DNA from: Bacillota bacterium
GTDB taxonomy: Bacteria > Sysuimicrobiota > Sysuimicrobiia > Sysuimicrobiales > Segetimicrobiaceae
Direction: 5' to 3'
NCBI GenBank assembly: GCA_021324975.1
Contig: JAJPIA010000139.1
Span: forward strand, 1 to 64,000
DNA: 64,000 nt
In this document: in pieces, positions 1-6,885 of the stretch
How positions within the stretch are numbered: the stretch's first letter is position 1
Layout of the letters: each line of letters opens with the position of its first letter
Notes under the pieces: model-generated
The model's input: the letters and a program-made list of their open reading frames with translations, nothing else
Told to the model about the DNA's origin: nothing
The model's database searches: none
Made by a program: the position numbers and the translations under genes

Positions 1-389
1 AGGGTGTCGCGCTCGCGGTTCGTGGAGAAGTAGAGGATCGCGCCGAAGAGCATCGCGACGAGCCGGCAGTAGCTGACGAACGCCCACCACATCGGCTGGA
101 AATAGAAGGTGAGCCCCGCGAGCCGGAACGGCGCGAGGCGCGCTCGATCGCCGGGGGCCAGGAACGCCACCCCGAACATGAACAGCGCCACGGTGGCGAG
201 CAGCGGCAGGTAGCGCCGGATCTGCTGCATCCGGACCCGGCCCCACCGCAGGAGGACGAGCGCCGCAAGGATCAGGCCGAGGTTGATTTCGGGCATATCC
301 ACGAACAGCGGCGTCACCGAGAGAAAGACGAGCAGCGCGAGGCGGGTCACGGGATGGTACCGGTAGAACGGCGAATCCACCGGCACCAT
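1..389 (-). CDS. ECF transporter T component (EcfT/CbiQ family), partial
   Basis: The reading frame runs off the left edge of the window. It encodes a hydrophobic protein starting near MVPVDSPFYRYHPVTRL, which resembles the usual EcfT opening (a proline/aspartate/serine stretch, then a basic 'HP-TRL' before the first helix). At least three membrane segments are visible. EcfT couples the two ATPases of an energy-coupling-factor importer to the substrate-binding S component. The preceding gene on the same strand (480-1112) looks like the S component. The frame is open back to that gene's stop codon, so a non-ATG start a little upstream (for example a CTG near position 430) is possible. The ATPases are not in the window and should lie to the left. 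The substrate is unknown. Confidence 0.7.
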   Translation of the reverse strand, partial: MVPVDSPFYRYHPVTRLALLVFLSVTPLFVDMPEINLGLILAALVLLRWGRVRMQQIRRYLPLLATVALFMFGVAFLAPGDRARLAPFRLAGLTFYFQPMWWAFVSYCRLVAMLFGAILYFSTNRERDT

Positions 390-479
390 CCCGAGCAGGG
401 TTTTCTTCGCGATCTGCGCCTCGGTCAGATCATCCCACCCGCGTCCGCCCCGCCGGCCTGCGCCGCGGTCACGATCAGG

Positions 480-1112
480 TTAGGCCCACCACCCCTTGGT
501 GAAAGCCTTGCTGCGCAGCACCATCGGAGAGACGTACTTCAACAGGATCGATCCAAAGATCAACGACGGGATGGAGTTACCAAAGAACCAGCCCAGCAGC
601 GCGGTGACCCGCGCCGACTGCGTGATCATCCCGAACCACGCCAGCACGTACGTGCCCCAAAACGCGCCGAGGAAGTTCGCCAGGAGGACGCCGACGACGA
701 CCCAGATCACCCAGTCGCGCGTGCTCTGCAGCCGGGGGTCGGCCTTGAACCAGCGAAACGCGGCACCCGCCAGAAACGCCTGCAGGAAGTTGGCGGGCAG
801 GTACGCCGCCGACACGGGGATCGGGGCCGATCCGCTCAGCGCGTTGGAGATGAACGGAAAGAACATGCCGGCGAGCACGCCCCACCACCCAAACCATACG
901 CCGCCGACGGCCTGCACGGCCTGACCGGGCCAGAAGGCGGATACGAAGCCGATCGGGATCGCAAGGCTGCCGAGCGTGCCGACCACGATCCCGATGCCGA
1001 TGAACAACGCGAGCATCACCACGTGCACGATCCCGGGTTGCCGGTGCTCCCCGGCCTCAACGGTCCACACGGCCGCGGCAGAACTGACAGGCACGGTCCT
1101 CGATGCGGACAT
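480..1112 (-). CDS. ECF transporter S component-like membrane protein
   Basis: The product is 210 aa with about five or six hydrophobic helices and a glycine/alanine/proline-rich loop, typical in size and shape for the substrate-capture (S) subunit of an ECF importer. The ATG at 1112 was chosen over an upstream start at 1235 because a GGGAGG Shine-Dalgarno sequence sits about 9 bases before it and the extra upstream residues are arginine-rich and non-hydrophobic. The downstream neighbour on the same strand is an EcfT-like protein, which supports the call. A GntR regulator is divergently transcribed and probably controls the pair. I could not assign the vitamin or metal carried. Another multi-helix membrane family is possible. 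Confidence 0.6.
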   Translation of the reverse strand: MSASRTVPVSSAAAVWTVEAGEHRQPGIVHVVMLALFIGIGIVVGTLGSLAIPIGFVSAFWPGQAVQAVGGVWFGWWGVLAGMFFPFISNALSGSAPIPVSAAYLPANFLQAFLAGAAFRWFKADPRLQSTRDWVIWVVVGVLLANFLGAFWGTYVLAWFGMITQSARVTALLGWFFGNSIPSLIFGSILLKYVSPMVLRSKAFTKGWWA

Positions 1113-1237
1113 CGGCGCTCCCTCCCGGGCGGCGGCCCTGGCGGCAGGGACGCGACCCCGACGCCAGCGTCCGCCGCCTTGCCGGTCTCCCGCCGGATTT
1201 GTAGTATGTAGTATATCACACTCCGAGGCTGCCACTG
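1113..1237. promoter_or_regulatory. divergent control region between ECF importer and GntR regulator
   Basis: This 125-base gap separates two divergent start codons. Just upstream of the GntR start it contains an AT-rich stretch with a perfect 7-base direct repeat (GTAGTAT at 1201-1207 and 1208-1214), unlike the GC-rich surroundings. It is a reasonable place for both promoters and for the GntR operator. FCD-type GntR proteins normally bind short inverted repeats, and I do not see a convincing one, so the operator itself is unassigned. Confidence 0.35.
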
Positions 1238-1948
1238 ATGCCGCTGCCGGCGCAGGTCGCCCAAATCGAACGACGGCTCGTCCGCGAGCGAGTTTACACC
1301 ACCGTGCGCGAGTGGATCGTCAATGGGACGCTGCGTCCGAACGAGAAGATGCGGGACATCGAGCTCGCAGCGCGGCTCGGCGTCAGCCGCACCCCCGTCC
1401 GGGAGGCGTTGCAGCGGCTCGAGGACGAAGGCTTCGTGCAGACCGCGCCGAACCGCTGGACGCGCGTGTCGCCGCTCGACATCGGCGAGGCCTGGCGGCT
1501 CTATCCGATCATCTGGTCCCTGGAGGCCCTGGCCGTCCGCGCCGGAGGCCGGCGGCTGACGCCGGCGGACCTGCGGGAGATGACGCGGACGAACGAACGG
1601 CTGGCCCGCGCCCTGCGTGAGCGGTCGGCCGCCGAGGCGTCCGCGGCCGACCGTGATTTCCACGCCGTCGTGCTCAGGCGCTCCGACAACCCCGAGCTCA
1701 TCAGGATCGTCCGGGATCTCAAAGTCAAGCTTCAGCGACTCGAGGGCGGCTACTTCGGCGGGAGCGTGGTGGCAGAGCGGTCCGTGGCCGAGCACCGGCG
1801 CATCGTCGCCGCGCTCAAGATGCGGCAGCTCGAGGGCGCCGCCAAGGCCCTCGAGGCGAACTGGCGCAACAGCCTCGACCGCCTGTCGCAGTATCTCGAC
1901 GGCAGCGGCGGCGCTGGGGCCGGGAGCGGCCGAATGCGGCGGTCTTGA
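1238..1948 (+). CDS. GntR-family transcriptional regulator with FCD domain
   Basis: The 236-aa protein has an N-terminal winged helix-turn-helix (about residues 13-66, including ARLGVSRTPVREALQRLEDEG, the GntR signature) followed by an all-helical FCD ligand domain (about 85-225). The metal-ligand pattern of FCD domains is partly visible as D138-x3-H142 and H186. FadR-subfamily GntR proteins sense small organic acids or sugar acids and usually repress neighbouring genes. This one is divergent from the ECF importer, which is therefore its likeliest target. Its effector cannot be read from the sequence. Confidence 0.88.
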   Translation: MPLPAQVAQIERRLVRERVYTTVREWIVNGTLRPNEKMRDIELAARLGVSRTPVREALQRLEDEGFVQTAPNRWTRVSPLDIGEAWRLYPIIWSLEALAVRAGGRRLTPADLREMTRTNERLARALRERSAAEASAADRDFHAVVLRRSDNPELIRIVRDLKVKLQRLEGGYFGGSVVAERSVAEHRRIVAALKMRQLEGAAKALEANWRNSLDRLSQYLDGSGGAGAGSGRMRRS

Positions 1949-2123
1949 CAACCGCGAGGGGCCGCCGCCCGCGGGTGTTTGAGTCTTGCTTCCTCCGCCA
2001 CGCATCCCACCGCATCGACAGTGATCTGACGTTAGACAGGCGAGACTCAACCACACGTCGTATTCGTGATTGCCGGGAGCTCATTGCCCGGGCACTCCAA
2101 CGTCGTCGTAAGGGAGGCCCGTT

Positions 2124-2327
2124 ATGCCGTTTGTCCGAGTGACGTTGTACGATGGACGTTCGACCGAGAAGAAGCGCCGGATCGCCGAAGCCATTACCGA
2201 GGCGCTGGTAACGATTGGAGGCACGACGCGGGAAGCATGTCAGGTCGTCTTTGAAGACGTCGCGAAGGAAGATTGGGTGACGGGAGGCGCTCCGGAGTAT
2301 TCAGCCGAAGCCGCCAAACACCGCTAA
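2124..2327 (+). CDS. 4-oxalocrotonate tautomerase family protein
   Basis: A 67-aa protein beginning MPFVRVTLYDGR, so that removal of Met exposes the catalytic N-terminal proline of the tautomerase superfamily. The 'GRSTEKKRRIAEAITEAL' helix is typical. It follows a good ribosome-binding site (AAGGGAGG, about 2109-2116). The family catalyses keto-enol tautomerisation or related reactions on alpha-keto acids. It stands alone between the GntR gene and an alpha/beta-hydrolase remnant, so its substrate is not indicated. Confidence 0.85.
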   Translation: MPFVRVTLYDGRSTEKKRRIAEAITEALVTIGGTTREACQVVFEDVAKEDWVTGGAPEYSAEAAKHR

Positions 2328-2394
2328 TCTCGGCTACGACCAGTTCAGGTGCCCTAACCCAATGGTGATAGCGTCGGTGGTGCCGGGTGGTGGG

Positions 2395-2632
2395 GACCTT
2401 CCCCCAATATCGCCGACGGCATGCTGCAGGGAATACGCGGCCACTCCCTCCGGCCGATCCGAGCGCCCGAAGCCACGCAATCCGGCGCGATGACGCGGAA
2501 ACCGTTCGCGGCAAGAAACAGGATCTGGTGGCGCCAGAGGTACGTCGAGTCGGGCCACCCATGGAGCAAGAGCACCGGCCGGCCGCCGCCGTGGTCCTCT
2601 ATGTGGAGTGAGATGCCGTTGACCTGCAACAC
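2395..2632 (-). pseudogene. alpha/beta-hydrolase (epoxide-hydrolase-like) N-terminal remnant
   Basis: On the minus strand a GTG at 2632, behind AGAGGAG, opens a frame reading LQVNGISLHIEDHG, then RPVLLLHGWPDSTYLWRHQ (the oxyanion-hole HGWP motif) and GFRVIAPD. Homology then continues in another frame as LRGFGRSDRPEG, so there is a frameshift at about 2475. After about 80 residues recognisable sequence ends. The nucleophile Ser elbow and the remaining two thirds of a roughly 290-residue hydrolase are missing. This is a frameshifted, 3'-truncated pseudogene. Confidence 0.65.
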
Positions 2633-2921
2633 TCCTCTCTCCCCTCTTCCGCTATGCCAGCATAAGGAGCAACTCGTCACGGGGATCCCAGGCACGACGT
2701 ACGGTACCGGCAAGCACTGGATCCAGCCACTTCACATGAGCGTCGCTCCACCTGATCCATGGGATGCGCCCGCGCGGTTGCTTCACGGACCGTTCCTCGA
2801 GTTCAGTAAGCGCGCCAGGCGGACGCTGTCGACCGAGAACGTCCACGTGCTGCGCCCCCCTTGCATATGTCCTTTGCGCGTATTACAGTATGTATGACAG
2901 TTTATAAGAGCGGTGCTGCCG
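2633..2921. other. intergenic or decayed stretch, no recognised gene
   Basis: A minus-strand open frame at 2652-2846 encodes a peptide (ELEERSVKQPRGRIPWIRW and onward) that reads like protein sequence but which I cannot assign. It may be the 3' end of a lost gene. The last 60 bases before the antitoxin start at 2922 are AT-rich (the GTATTACAGTATGTATGACAG region) and probably hold the toxin-antitoxin promoter. Confidence 0.3.
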
Positions 2922-3176
2922 ATGGTGCTCACGGTTCGGTTGGACAGGAAGACACACGCACGGCTCGCGCAGCTCGCGCGGGCGACAGGACAGTCTCAGT
3001 CCGAGATTGTCCGAGACGCGCTCCGACGATACACACCCCCTGCCGAGACGACCCGAACCGTCTTCGAACGCTTCGCGGACGTCATCGGGAGAGCGCACCT
3101 GGGCGGCGGGGACCGCGCACGCCGCAGCGAGGAGATTCTTCGGCGCCGGTTCGCACAGTCGAGACGTCGACAGTGA
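2922..3176 (+). CDS. ribbon-helix-helix (CopG/VapB-like) antitoxin
   Basis: An 84-aa basic protein starting MVLTVRLDRKTHARLAQLARATGQSQSEIVRDALRRY. The short beta strand (VLTVRLD) and the 'QSQSEIVRDALR' helix pair are the RHH DNA-binding fold. An ATG three codons upstream is possible. Its stop overlaps the GTG start of a PIN-domain toxin by 4 bases (GTGA), the usual translationally coupled antitoxin-first layout. RHH antitoxins bind and neutralise the toxin and autorepress the operon. Confidence 0.85.
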   Translation: MVLTVRLDRKTHARLAQLARATGQSQSEIVRDALRRYTPPAETTRTVFERFADVIGRAHLGGGDRARRSEEILRRRFAQSRRRQ

Positions 3177-3580
3177 ACCGCATCCTCACGGACACCGGGC
3201 CGCTGGTGGCATTGGTGGACAACGACGATGCCGACCACGCCCAGTGTGCGGCGACGGCCAAGACATTGACCGGTACTCTTGTGACGACATGGCCTGTCAT
3301 CACCGAGGCGTGCTACCTTCTTGCGGAGGATCCCCAGGCCCAGGACGCTCTCCTTGGCAAGATCGAGTCCGGTGATCTCGTGCTTGAACCGATGGATCCT
3401 GAGGATATCCCAGCCATCCGTACACTACTCTATAAGTACCGCGATCTACCGATGGATCTAGCCGACGCCACCCTTGTGCGTCTCGCCGATCGGGACGGAT
3501 TGGACAATGTCTTTACGCTCGACAAGCACTTCCGCGTCTATCGAACCCGTCGCCGTCGCGCGTTTAGAGTAGTGCCGTAA
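3173..3580 (+). CDS. PIN-domain ribonuclease toxin (VapC-like)
   Basis: The 135-aa protein starts at a GTG that overlaps the antitoxin stop. PIN acidic residues are in place: D in ILTDTGPLVALVD near the N terminus, E in ITEACYLL, D in LADATLVRLAD and D in VFTLDKHF. PIN toxins are Mg-dependent ribonucleases that cut structured RNA such as tRNA when freed from the antitoxin. The C-terminal 'HFRVYRTRRRRAFRVVP' tail is very basic. The gene looks intact. Confidence 0.88.
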   Translation: MNRILTDTGPLVALVDNDDADHAQCAATAKTLTGTLVTTWPVITEACYLLAEDPQAQDALLGKIESGDLVLEPMDPEDIPAIRTLLYKYRDLPMDLADATLVRLADRDGLDNVFTLDKHFRVYRTRRRRAFRVVP

Positions 3581-3874
3581 AGGCCACGCTGCCTGAGATA
3601 TCCGGGAGTTTCTTCATAACTGATGATCACGGGTGAGTTGGCCGGTATGATGTCACGCTACGGATCGCTGCGTTCCTCCGGCTCTTTCCGGACAAATAGG
3701 CTTGAAGGCGGTTGACCACGTCTTTGGACCCCGCCGACCCGTCGCCTCGAAGCCGGCGACGTCGATGAGTCCGAGCCACTCGTCTTGGTGGCCCACCGCA
3801 AAGAGCTCCGCGCGCCGCCGTCGGGCACGATGTCGATCCTGTTGTCGCCCAAGCTTGCAAATCGACGCTATTCC
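3581..3874. other. spacer between two toxin-antitoxin pairs, possible gene remnant
   Basis: No intact gene. On the minus strand about 3700-3850, stitching two frames gives protein-like text (ELFAVGHQDEWLGLIDVAG, then GFEATGRRGPK). This suggests a small frameshifted gene, but I cannot name a family. Confidence 0.3.
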
Positions 3875-3900
3875 CCTTACTCTTACATGTAAGAGTAAGG
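3875..3900. promoter_or_regulatory. 26-base perfect palindrome, predicted AbrB-type autoregulatory operator
   Basis: A 13-base arm, CCTTACTCTTACA, is followed directly by its exact reverse complement, TGTAAGAGTAAGG, with the centre at ACATGT. The right arm ends in the AAGG that begins the Shine-Dalgarno sequence (AAGGAGGTGA, 3896-3905) of the AbrB-like antitoxin. Antitoxins of this class bind palindromes at their own promoter. Here binding, or an RNA hairpin of the same sequence, could also mask the ribosome-binding site. Confidence 0.7.
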
Positions 3901-3909
3901 AGGTGACCA

Positions 3910-4143
3910 GTGCGCATCACGTCGAAGGGCCAGGTGACCATTCCGGTTGAAATCCGCGAACGAGCAGGTCTGTTACCCCACACCGAGGTGGATTTCGAGT
4001 TTGACGGTAAGGTGGTGCGCATCGTTCGCGCCAAGGCCGGTAAAAGGGACGGTCGCGGCGCTCGCCTCGTCGCCCATCTGCGAGGCCGTGGCGACGTCGC
4101 GATGAGCACCGACGCAATCATGGCGCTGACCCGCGATGACTGA
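3910..4143 (+). CDS. AbrB/MazE-type (SpoVT domain) antitoxin
   Basis: The 77-aa protein starts at a GTG with a very strong Shine-Dalgarno site. MRITSKGQVTIPVEIRERAGL is the swapped-hairpin AbrB signature, followed by the 'VDFEFDGKVVRIVRA' strands. The acidic/hydrophobic C terminus (about 50-77) would wrap the toxin. The stop codon is followed with no gap by the ATG of a PIN toxin. Confidence 0.9.
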   Translation: MRITSKGQVTIPVEIRERAGLLPHTEVDFEFDGKVVRIVRAKAGKRDGRGARLVAHLRGRGDVAMSTDAIMALTRDD

Positions 4144-4569
4144 ATGACGGCGGTATTGGTCGACGCCAACGTCCTTCTCGACGTCATGACAGAAGATGCG
4201 CGTTGGCTTGCATGGTCCACGGAAGCCATCGAGCGCACCGCCGACCGCTGTCGCCTCGTCATCAATCCGGTCATATATGCGGAGGTCTCGATTCGATATT
4301 CGCGCATCGAGGATCTCGAGGCTGCGCTCCCCAGAACCATGTTCGACCGTGAACCCATTCCGTACGAAGCCGCCTTTCTCGCGGGCAAGGCATTCCTCGC
4401 CTATCGCCGGCGGGGTGGAACGAAGAGCGTGCCGCTTCCGGACTTTTTCATCGGTGCTCACGCGGCCGTCGCAGGATATTCGCTGATGACAAGGGATGAG
4501 GCGCGCTATCGGATCTATTTCCCCAAGCTCTCTCTGATCGCCCCGAACGGGCCCTCGACGTCTAGATAG
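4144..4569 (+). CDS. PIN-domain toxin paired with AbrB-type antitoxin
   Basis: A 141-aa PIN protein. Catalytic acids appear as D in VLVDANVLLDVM (residues about 7-14), E in VIYAEVSIRY, D in PLPDFFIGAHA and D in LMTRDEARY. It is directly fused end-to-start with its antitoxin gene. The predicted role is sequence-specific RNA cleavage. It resembles the AbrB-partnered VapC branch rather than the RHH-partnered PIN protein just upstream, so the two pairs do not look like duplicates of each other. Confidence 0.88.
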   Translation: MTAVLVDANVLLDVMTEDARWLAWSTEAIERTADRCRLVINPVIYAEVSIRYSRIEDLEAALPRTMFDREPIPYEAAFLAGKAFLAYRRRGGTKSVPLPDFFIGAHAAVAGYSLMTRDEARYRIYFPKLSLIAPNGPSTSR

Positions 4570-4598
4570 CCCTATTTCGCCCGACGATCGCGGTGTTA

Positions 4599-4692
4599 GC
4601 CTGCGGCGCCTCCGCAGGCCGGCGGCGCGAGCGCGTAAAGGGGCGTGGATCGGGCGGCGGGAAAGTTACGGCTGAAACCGCCCGAGCCGAGA
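4599..4692 (+). ncRNA. structured intergenic element, copy 1
   Basis: This begins with an 8-bp hairpin (GCCTGCGG at 4599-4606, CCGCAGGC at 4612-4619). It continues with CGGCGGC and ends in a 40-base core (4653-4692) that matches a second intergenic element at 45591-45630 in 34 of 40 positions without gaps. The shared blocks are GGAAAGT, GAAA and CGCCCGAG. Two stems can be drawn in the core: GGGCGG (4652-4657) with CCGCCC (4678-4683), and CGGCT (4669-4673) with AGCCG (4685-4689). These interleave, which would make an H-type pseudoknot. A VOC gene on the same strand begins 307 bases downstream. It could be a cis-regulatory RNA or an interspersed repeat, and I recognise no known riboswitch in it. 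Confidence 0.45.
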
Positions 4693-4999
4693 TCTAAAGT
4701 TAAAGTTAGCGCGACACGCGTATCCGAAACCATGCAGTGGGAGTGACGGGGAATGTTGTGGAGTAGGATGGGCCGCAGTGGTTGGAATCGTGTGTCAAAC
4801 TGCAAGCTTGCGGTTGGCGTTTCCCAATTCCAGGGCAAGAGCTGATCGAGAGTCTGGATGTCAAGGCATCGATTTGGCGGAGAGGTGGAAGCTCGGCACG
4901 CGAAAGCAGACAAACAGTCTTATTCTTGTCGAGTTCCTTCGCTCTGCGGACATGCAGTAACTCTTTGTCTTCTTGCAGGTAAGAAAGGAGCAGCACCAC
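4693..4999 (+). other. leader region before VOC gene
   Basis: About 300 bases of lower GC content with no coding signal that I trust. It lies between the structured element and the VOC gene. An AAGGAG Shine-Dalgarno site (4985-4990) closes it. Confidence 0.3.
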
Positions 5000-5395
5000 A
5001 TGGCAACCACACCAACGAGCAAGCCAATTCTTCATGCAATCGTTCCTCGCATCGCCGTGGGAAATGCGGAGCAAACCCAGGCCTTTTATGCGCGAATCGG
5101 CTTTGCCTGCACGCACCAGGAGGAGGAGTTCATGATCGTTGAACGAGATGGGGTGCAGCTCCATCTCCACCCCTCTAATGAGCCTCCGACTGGCCACGGG
5201 GCGTTCTGGATCAGAGTGAGTAATATCGAGGCGTTGTACCAAGAGTACCTGGCAGTCAATGTGATTACTTCATCGAAGGTCAAGGCGCAGCCCTGGGGCT
5301 TCAAACAATTTCACATCTGTGATCCCTTTCGAAACATCTTCATTTTCGCCGAGAGTCTCACTGAAAAAGAGGGGAGTGCTGAACAAGCCAGGTAA
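5000..5395 (+). CDS. VOC (glyoxalase/bleomycin-resistance) family protein
   Basis: The 131-aa protein comprises two beta-alpha-beta-beta-beta units. AVGNAEQTQAFYARIGFAC is the first module, and the second closes with the FKQFHICDPFRNIFIFAES strand, which resembles the usual 'DPFGN' end of VOC proteins. A histidine in VQLHLHPS and a late glutamate in FAES are in the usual metal-ligand positions. The ATG at 5000 was preferred to an upstream in-frame start because of the AAGGAG 9 bases before it. The resemblance is to the bleomycin-resistance-like branch. The substrate is unknown. Confidence 0.82.
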   Translation: MATTPTSKPILHAIVPRIAVGNAEQTQAFYARIGFACTHQEEEFMIVERDGVQLHLHPSNEPPTGHGAFWIRVSNIEALYQEYLAVNVITSSKVKAQPWGFKQFHICDPFRNIFIFAESLTEKEGSAEQAR

Positions 5396-5433
5396 GCGGA
5401 AAGACGTTTCTCAGGAGCTTTTGGGAGCGCGAG

Positions 5434-5715
5434 ATGGTCGACTTTCAACCCGCGGGTTGGCACACGGTCACGCCAAGAATCGTGACCAGCGATGCCAGGG
5501 GCTTGATTGAGTTTCTCAAGACGGTGTTCGGGGCATCGGGGGGATACAAGAGCGGCCCCCGAGAGAGATGAAGATTGGCGATTCCATCGTGATGATTAGC
5601 GGCGAAGGCGAACGCGAGCCAAAGCCGGCTTCCTGTATGTTTACGTGGAAAACGCCGACGAAACGTACAAACGCGCTGTTGCCGCAGGTGGCGAGCCGAT
5701 CGAAGCGCCCGGAGA
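5434..5715 (+). pseudogene. PhnB-like VOC protein, frameshifted and truncated
   Basis: The frame opens with MVDFQPAGWHTVTPRIVTSD and LIEFLKTVFGA, the standard start of a PhnB-type VOC protein, and stops after about 45 codons. Homology resumes in other frames as MKIGDSIVMISGEGE, then FLYVYVENADETYKRAVAAG and GEPIEAP. At least two frameshifts are needed and the last third of the family is absent. It abuts the 3' end of the opposing MarR gene, which may mark a deletion junction. Confidence 0.75.
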
Positions 5716-5719
5716 TATG

Positions 5720-6253
5720 TCAACGTCCAACGACCTTGGCGCGCTGCGGTAGGGCGACCGCCAGCGCCGAGCGGCGTTTCCGCGCGCCCCTGTGGCGTCG
5801 GTCCGTGACTGGCGTGACGACGGCCCCCGCGGTGTCCGCAACATGCGAGAGCAACGCGCGCAATTCCGCGCGTTGATCCCTGTCGAGCCCAATCAGGAGC
5901 CGGTCGTCAACCGCGGCCAACGCTTTGATCACCGAGGCAAGCTGTGTACGTCCACGGCTGGAGAGAACGACCAGACGACGCCGGCGGTGGGCCGGGTCCG
6001 GTCGCCTGGAGACGAGACCACGCTGTTCGAGATTCTCGAGCACCGTGACGACTTGGCTGGGATCCAGGCCGAGCGTCGTGCCGAGTTGTCGTTGATGCAC
6101 CGGGCCGTGTCGAAGCGCGGCGAGAACCATCACGTCACCGGGCCGCCAGCCCATCCGCAGCAGAACCTCACCGATCCAGCGCCGGACGTGCAATAGGCTG
6201 GCCATCAATAAAAGGCCGACTGGGACCTCGGAGCTCCGCGTCGACGTACTCAT
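5720..6253 (-). CDS. MarR-family transcriptional regulator
   Basis: The 177-aa protein contains a winged helix core: GDVMVLAALRHGPVHQRQLG, then LDPSQVVTVLENLEQRGLV as the recognition helix, then RRPDPAHRRRRLVVLSSRG as the wing with its DxRxR-like 'DPAHRRRR'. The start at 6253 (MSTSTRSS) was preferred to 6271 because a palindrome, TTACGTAA, lies between the two and would be a plausible operator. The C-terminal tail (about 150-177) is arginine-rich and longer than usual. It has no clear target; the genes on either side are fragments. Confidence 0.85.
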   Translation of the reverse strand: MSTSTRSSEVPVGLLLMASLLHVRRWIGEVLLRMGWRPGDVMVLAALRHGPVHQRQLGTTLGLDPSQVVTVLENLEQRGLVSRRPDPAHRRRRLVVLSSRGRTQLASVIKALAAVDDRLLIGLDRDQRAELRALLSHVADTAGAVVTPVTDRRHRGARKRRSALAVALPQRAKVVGR

Positions 6254-6287
6254 CGTTACGTAATGAATCATAGCACACGGTACCTTC
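6254..6287 (-). promoter_or_regulatory. MarR promoter/operator
   Basis: Reading toward the MarR gene, TATGAT (a good -10 element, reverse of 6268-6273) sits about 16 bases from GTGTCA. An 8-base palindrome, TTACGTAA (6256-6263), lies between the -10 and the start codon. Autorepression from this site is an inference. Confidence 0.4.
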
Positions 6288-6545
6288 TTGACACTCGCGG
6301 TCGTTGATTACTCGCTCAACAAGTTCACCTACGTGAAGGGCGCGCTAGTCCGCGTCGCGGATGGCCGGGTGACGATCAGCAGCCCAAACAAGACGGTCGC
6401 CGCGTACAGCGTGACCCCCACGGTCGCGGTCTACCGGGCGAACACGCCCATGTCGCTGACCGACCTCCAGCCCGGGACACCGGTGCTCCTGCTCCTCACC
6501 GGGCCACGAGGCCGCGCCGATTACATCGAGGCGATGGGGCCATGA
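6288..6545 (+). CDS. small hypothetical protein, possibly 5'-truncated
   Basis: The frame encodes a beta-rich peptide (FTYVKGALVRVADGRVTISS, YSVTPTVAVYRAN, LQPGTPVLLLLTGPRGRADYI) resembling small single-domain OB-like proteins that are normally exported. No ATG or ribosome-binding site precedes it and no signal peptide is encoded. The first usable codon is a TTG at 6288. It may be the remnant of a longer secreted protein. Function unknown. Confidence 0.35.
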   Translation: MTLAVVDYSLNKFTYVKGALVRVADGRVTISSPNKTVAAYSVTPTVAVYRANTPMSLTDLQPGTPVLLLLTGPRGRADYIEAMGP

Positions 6546-6699
6546 GGGCGGGGGCGCTGCGGCCGCAATGGCGAGCCTAGGGTCTGCTGTGCTGACAGTG
6601 CTCAATGTCGGCAGTCAGGGGGACGGGCAGCCGGCTCCCGGCGGCCCCGCGCTGGCCTTATCCGCTTCCGGTCGCGTGACCATCGTGGATGAGGGCAAG

Positions 6700-6885
6700 A
6701 TGAATGGGCAGTTCATTCCGCTCGGCCCCTGCAAGTTCCTGCTTGCCGCCCATCTGACTGCATCCGCTGGCTGGATCGGTGCGATCATGGCTTACCTGGC
6801 GCTTGGCATCGCCGCTCGTACAAGCCAAGATGCTCAGACGGTGCGTGCGGCGTGGATCGCGCTTTTGACCTCTCAGACCATATAG
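6700..6885 (+). pseudogene. N-terminal fragment of an integral membrane protein
   Basis: From ATG 6700 the frame reads FIPLGPCKFLLAAHLTASAG, WIGAIMAYLALGIAA and QDAQTVRAAWIA. This is like the first two helices of the roughly 150-residue membrane proteins with an 'LTAH-T-S-GW-GA' opening. After 61 codons it stops, just as the end of the opposing flavin-reductase gene begins (6873). The remaining helices are missing. The junction probably marks the left edge of the heavy-metal island. Confidence 0.55.

Noticed and set aside
4599-4692. Element considered as a cobalamin, TPP, glycine, fluoride, ZTP, c-di-GMP or guanidine riboswitch
   Set aside because: The conserved cores of those families as I know them are not present; only superficial matches such as GAAA or CCGAGA were found.
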